From contig DASQLD010000371.1 in NCBI GenBank assembly GCA_035630195.1, forward strand, positions 1 through 9,758: a stretch of 9,758 bases of DNA, given 5' to 3'. How positions within the stretch are numbered: the first letter of the stretch is position 1; every line of letters begins with the position of its first letter. Origin of the DNA: DASQDN01 sp035630195. Lineage in GTDB: Bacteria > Acidobacteriota > Terriglobia > Bryobacterales > Bryobacteraceae. Of this stretch, positions 7,578 through 9,758 are shown in pieces. Both the position numbers and the translations under genes were made by a program. Below the pieces are notes generated by a model, which worked only from the letters and a program-made list of their open reading frames with translations, was not told where the DNA came from and did not search any database.

Positions 7578-7665
7578 AATCGCGGAGGGTAGTTGGCTGG
7601 TGTGCTAGCCTTAGCGTTTGATGCGCCAGGACACTGAACTCATGTGCGTGGGCATGCAGTACGAA

Positions 7666-7675
7666 GGCATATGCC
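7666..7675. promoter_or_regulatory. Palindrome GGCATATGCC in the divergent intergenic region
   Basis: A perfect 10-base palindrome lies 26 bases upstream of the plus-strand glycosyltransferase start. Related GCATGC palindromes occur at 7652-7657 and 7563-7568, so three similar sites are spread over the 156-base divergent region. They could be operator sites for a shared regulator, but short palindromes of this kind also occur by chance. Confidence 0.2.
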
Positions 7676-7701
7676 GGTGCGCACACCTACCTGGTTGAGA
7701 C

Positions 7702-8940
7702 ATGGAAGTAGCTGTCGCGGTGCTGACGGTCAATTTGGCATCAGGGCCATCCGAGATATCCGGCTTGGGCATTTGCAAGAAGGCACACGTCTTATTCATG
7801 TACGGAGATCAGCCTCTTTGCCGGCGTGAAGTAGATGTAATCGAGGGCAAAATAACCGGTCTCGAATTAGCATTGGCACTAAAGAACCAACGCATAGCGT
7901 CGGTAACCGAACAGTCGGCGTGGGATAAATGGGCGGAAGCTCTCTTACATGAGCACATTAGTGAACCAGCAAAAGCTAGCTCGACAAGGCTTCCGCCTTG
8001 TACCGTTCTGATTTGTACGCGAGACCGTCCTGCGGACCTCCAGCGGTGCCTGCATGGGCTCGCGCCCGCAATCAGCGAAAATGTCGAGGCAATCGTCGTC
8101 GATAATGATCCATCCGACGACCGGACGAGGCAGATCGCGTCGCAGTATCCGATTCGATATTACCGACAGTCACGGAGAGGCGTGAACTGGGCCCGTGCCC
8201 GTGGAGCCCGGCTTGCCAAGCACGAACTGCTCCTGTACGTCGATGACGATGTGGTCGTTAGTTCTAACTGGGTCGATGAGATGCGTCGTCCATTCTTGAA
8301 TGAGAACGTTGGCGCCGTAACAGGAGCAGTTGAGCCTCTGGAGCTTGAAACCACCGGCCAGTATGAGCATGAGCAGTTCAGCAGCTTTTATCGCGGGTTC
8401 GATCCAAAAACCTACAATCTGGTCACATCAATTCCAGCGTCTGCGGGCCAGACCGGCGCCGGCGCGAGTATGGCCGTGCGTAAAAGTGTTGCTCTTAACT
8501 GGAAAATTTTTGATGCTGAGTTGGACGGAGGAACGGCGGCCAAGTCTGGCGGAGACGTCTACGCGCTGTACCGCGTTCTTCAGGCCGGCTACTCGGTCAA
8601 CTTCGCTCCCCGCGCAATAGCGTGGCACCGGCATCGCAAGACACATGCTGACCTCGAACGTATGCTCTATGGCTACAGCGTCGGTGGCTATTGTGTGCTG
8701 TTTAGTGCACTGTTTCGAGAGAGAGATCCGGAAGCGATGCTGGTAGGCTTCTCCTGGTTCCGCAACTATCACTTACGAGAGCTCTGGCGCTCGTTGCGGC
8801 GCCTTCCGGGGTGCCGACCTCTCAGTCTTATCCTGACGGAGATACGCGGGGTCTTCGATGCGCCTCTAGCGTACTGGAGATGCCGACGCAGAGAGCGTCA
8901 ACTCGGCCCGCTATCGGACGAATCTGCAGAAATCGAATGA
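7702..8940 (+). CDS. GT2 family glycosyltransferase
   Basis: 412 residues. The catalytic GT-A domain starts near residue 98: CTVLICTRDRPADLQRCL, then VVDNDPSDDRT (132-142, nucleotide-binding aspartates), YVDDDVVV (179-186, the DxD metal site), GAGASMAVRK (252-261) and SGGDVYALYRVLQAGY (282-297), whose aspartate would take the place of the usual E-D catalytic base. W309-H-R-H-R follows. The first ~95 residues are an extra domain with an AHVLFMYGDQPLCRREVDV / ITGLELALAL pattern that resembles two segments in the middle of the divergent fusion protein. The C-terminal ~90 residues are arginine-rich and amphipathic, suitable for membrane association, without a clear transmembrane helix. An in-frame TGA two codons before the ATG fixes 7702 as the first available start, although the ribosome site is weak. 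The protein likely adds one sugar in assembly of the polymer made by this locus; donor and acceptor are unknown. Confidence 0.92.
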   Translation: MEVAVAVLTVNLASGPSEISGLGICKKAHVLFMYGDQPLCRREVDVIEGKITGLELALALKNQRIASVTEQSAWDKWAEALLHEHISEPAKASSTRLPPCTVLICTRDRPADLQRCLHGLAPAISENVEAIVVDNDPSDDRTRQIASQYPIRYYRQSRRGVNWARARGARLAKHELLLYVDDDVVVSSNWVDEMRRPFLNENVGAVTGAVEPLELETTGQYEHEQFSSFYRGFDPKTYNLVTSIPASAGQTGAGASMAVRKSVALNWKIFDAELDGGTAAKSGGDVYALYRVLQAGYSVNFAPRAIAWHRHRKTHADLERMLYGYSVGGYCVLFSALFRERDPEAMLVGFSWFRNYHLRELWRSLRRLPGCRPLSLILTEIRGVFDAPLAYWRCRRRERQLGPLSDESAEIE

Positions 8941-9758
8941 TCGCTATTTCTGTTATCATTCCGACGCACAACCGAGCCGCGCTTCTGCCTCGTACGCTGG
9001 AGTCTCTGGCTCGTCAGGACCTGTCAACCAGCGACTATGAGGTCATTGTTGTTGCTGACGGTTGTACAGACGGCACGATGCATCTTCTGCAAAGTTGGAA
9101 TGCGCCGTTTGCACTCAGTGCCGTAGAGCAGACATCCGGGCGAGGCGCCGCAGCTGCACGCAACGTTGGCGCCGCTCGCGCCGCTGGAGACCTGCTCCTT
9201 TTTCTTGACGATGACATGGAAGCTAGTCCGCAGCTTCTCTCCGAGCATTTGCGATCACAACGACAACAGCCGGGATGTGTTGTTTTAGGGTACTTTCCAA
9301 TGCAACCCCCTTCCCGTGATGACGATATTTTCACGAAAGCAGCGCGAATCTGGTGGGCAGACGAGTTCGCAAACCGAAGTCACCGAGGTTATCGATACAC
9401 GTTCAAAGATCTGTGCACCGGCAACGTATCCCTTTCGCGAGTGTTGTTTCTTCGGTTGGGCGAATTTGACGAGCAGATAGGACGGGGCGCGGGTGAAGAT
9501 TATGAGCTTGGCTATCGGCTGATTCAGCATGGCGTCCGCTTTCGATATGTGCCGCGGGCTGCGAGCGTTCATCACACCCGTCAGCCGCTTGAAGTGAATC
9601 TGCGGCGCGCACAACAGGAGGGATTCGGGCAGGCGCTTATCGTCCGCCGCCACCCTGAGTTATTCTGGAGCTTCAACGTTTCAATCTTGAGCCGGTTGAC
9701 AGAGTCTCTTTTCCTGCGGCCGCTGTGGCGTGCTATTTGGAGGTGGCCTGCCTTACTG
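8937..9758 (+). CDS. GT2 family glycosyltransferase (cut by window end)
   Basis: The first 274 codons are present with no stop before the window edge. The ATG at 8937 overlaps the TGA of the preceding gene in an ATGA, so the two are translationally coupled in one operon. The N-terminus is a standard GT-A domain: ISVIIPTHNRAALLPRTLESL (broken here as ISVIIPTHN, then RAALLPRTLESL), VVADGCTDGT (38-47), RGAAAARNVGAARA (69-82), FLDDDME (89-95, the DxD site), TGNVSLSR (161-168, acceptor-side loop) and GAGEDYELGYRL (185-196, with the E-D catalytic base pair). The visible part already covers the complete catalytic core; only a C-terminal extension is missing. Compared with its upstream partner it lacks the extra N-terminal module and keeps the canonical E-D residues. 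It probably adds the neighbouring sugar in the same chain. Confidence 0.9.
   Translation, partial: MIAISVIIPTHNRAALLPRTLESLARQDLSTSDYEVIVVADGCTDGTMHLLQSWNAPFALSAVEQTSGRGAAAARNVGAARAAGDLLLFLDDDMEASPQLLSEHLRSQRQQPGCVVLGYFPMQPPSRDDDIFTKAARIWWADEFANRSHRGYRYTFKDLCTGNVSLSRVLFLRLGEFDEQIGRGAGEDYELGYRLIQHGVRFRYVPRAASVHHTRQPLEVNLRRAQQEGFGQALIVRRHPELFWSFNVSILSRLTESLFLRPLWRAIWRWPALL

Noticed and set aside
1..9758. CRISPR arrays, tRNA or rRNA genes
   Set aside because: No regularly spaced palindromic repeats with spacers, no tRNA cloverleaf with a T-loop consensus and no rRNA-like stretches were seen on either strand.

Overview
The window reads as part of a surface-polysaccharide or glycoconjugate locus from a moderately GC-rich, probably soil-living Gram-negative bacterium. 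The secreted parallel beta-helix protein, the fused glycosyltransferase/methyltransferase/deacetylase and the loose, weak-Shine-Dalgarno gene starts would fit an Acidobacteriota genome. That placement is only a guess: no taxonomic marker gene is present.

Layout, left to right. Positions 1-540 hold no gene I can support. At 540-804 (minus) lies the N-terminal part of an IS6-family-like transposase broken by at least three frame changes, so this edge of the locus is mobile-element wreckage. Directly beyond it, 861-1723 (minus) is a class I SAM-dependent methyltransferase read in two frames, joined by one apparent base loss in a short G run. Next, 1885-3474 (minus) encodes a secreted right-handed parallel beta-helix protein of the pectate-lyase/epimerase type. 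Upstream of it is a long non-coding stretch (3475-4005) with a plausible sigma-70 promoter, an array of roughly 21-bp-phased direct repeats over that promoter, and a leader with three mutually complementary segments. A very long gene follows at 4006-7545 (minus): a 1179-residue protein with an N-terminal GT2 glycosyltransferase, an uncharacterised middle of about 450 residues, a NodS-like methyltransferase and a C-terminal NodB-like polysaccharide deacetylase. Across a short divergent intergenic region (7546-7701), two GT2 glycosyltransferase genes run on the plus strand (7702-8940, and 8937 to beyond the window end), translationally coupled by an ATGA overlap.

Working model (inference): the three glycosyltransferases build a sugar chain, the fusion protein also deacetylates an amino sugar and may methylate the freed amine (the NodB/NodS logic of lipochitooligosaccharide synthesis, here in one polypeptide), the separate methyltransferase would add another modification if its frameshift is not real, and the secreted beta-helix protein acts on or binds the exported polymer. 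The most interesting points are the fusion, a small module apparently shared by the fusion and its divergent neighbour, and the regulatory architecture upstream of the beta-helix gene.
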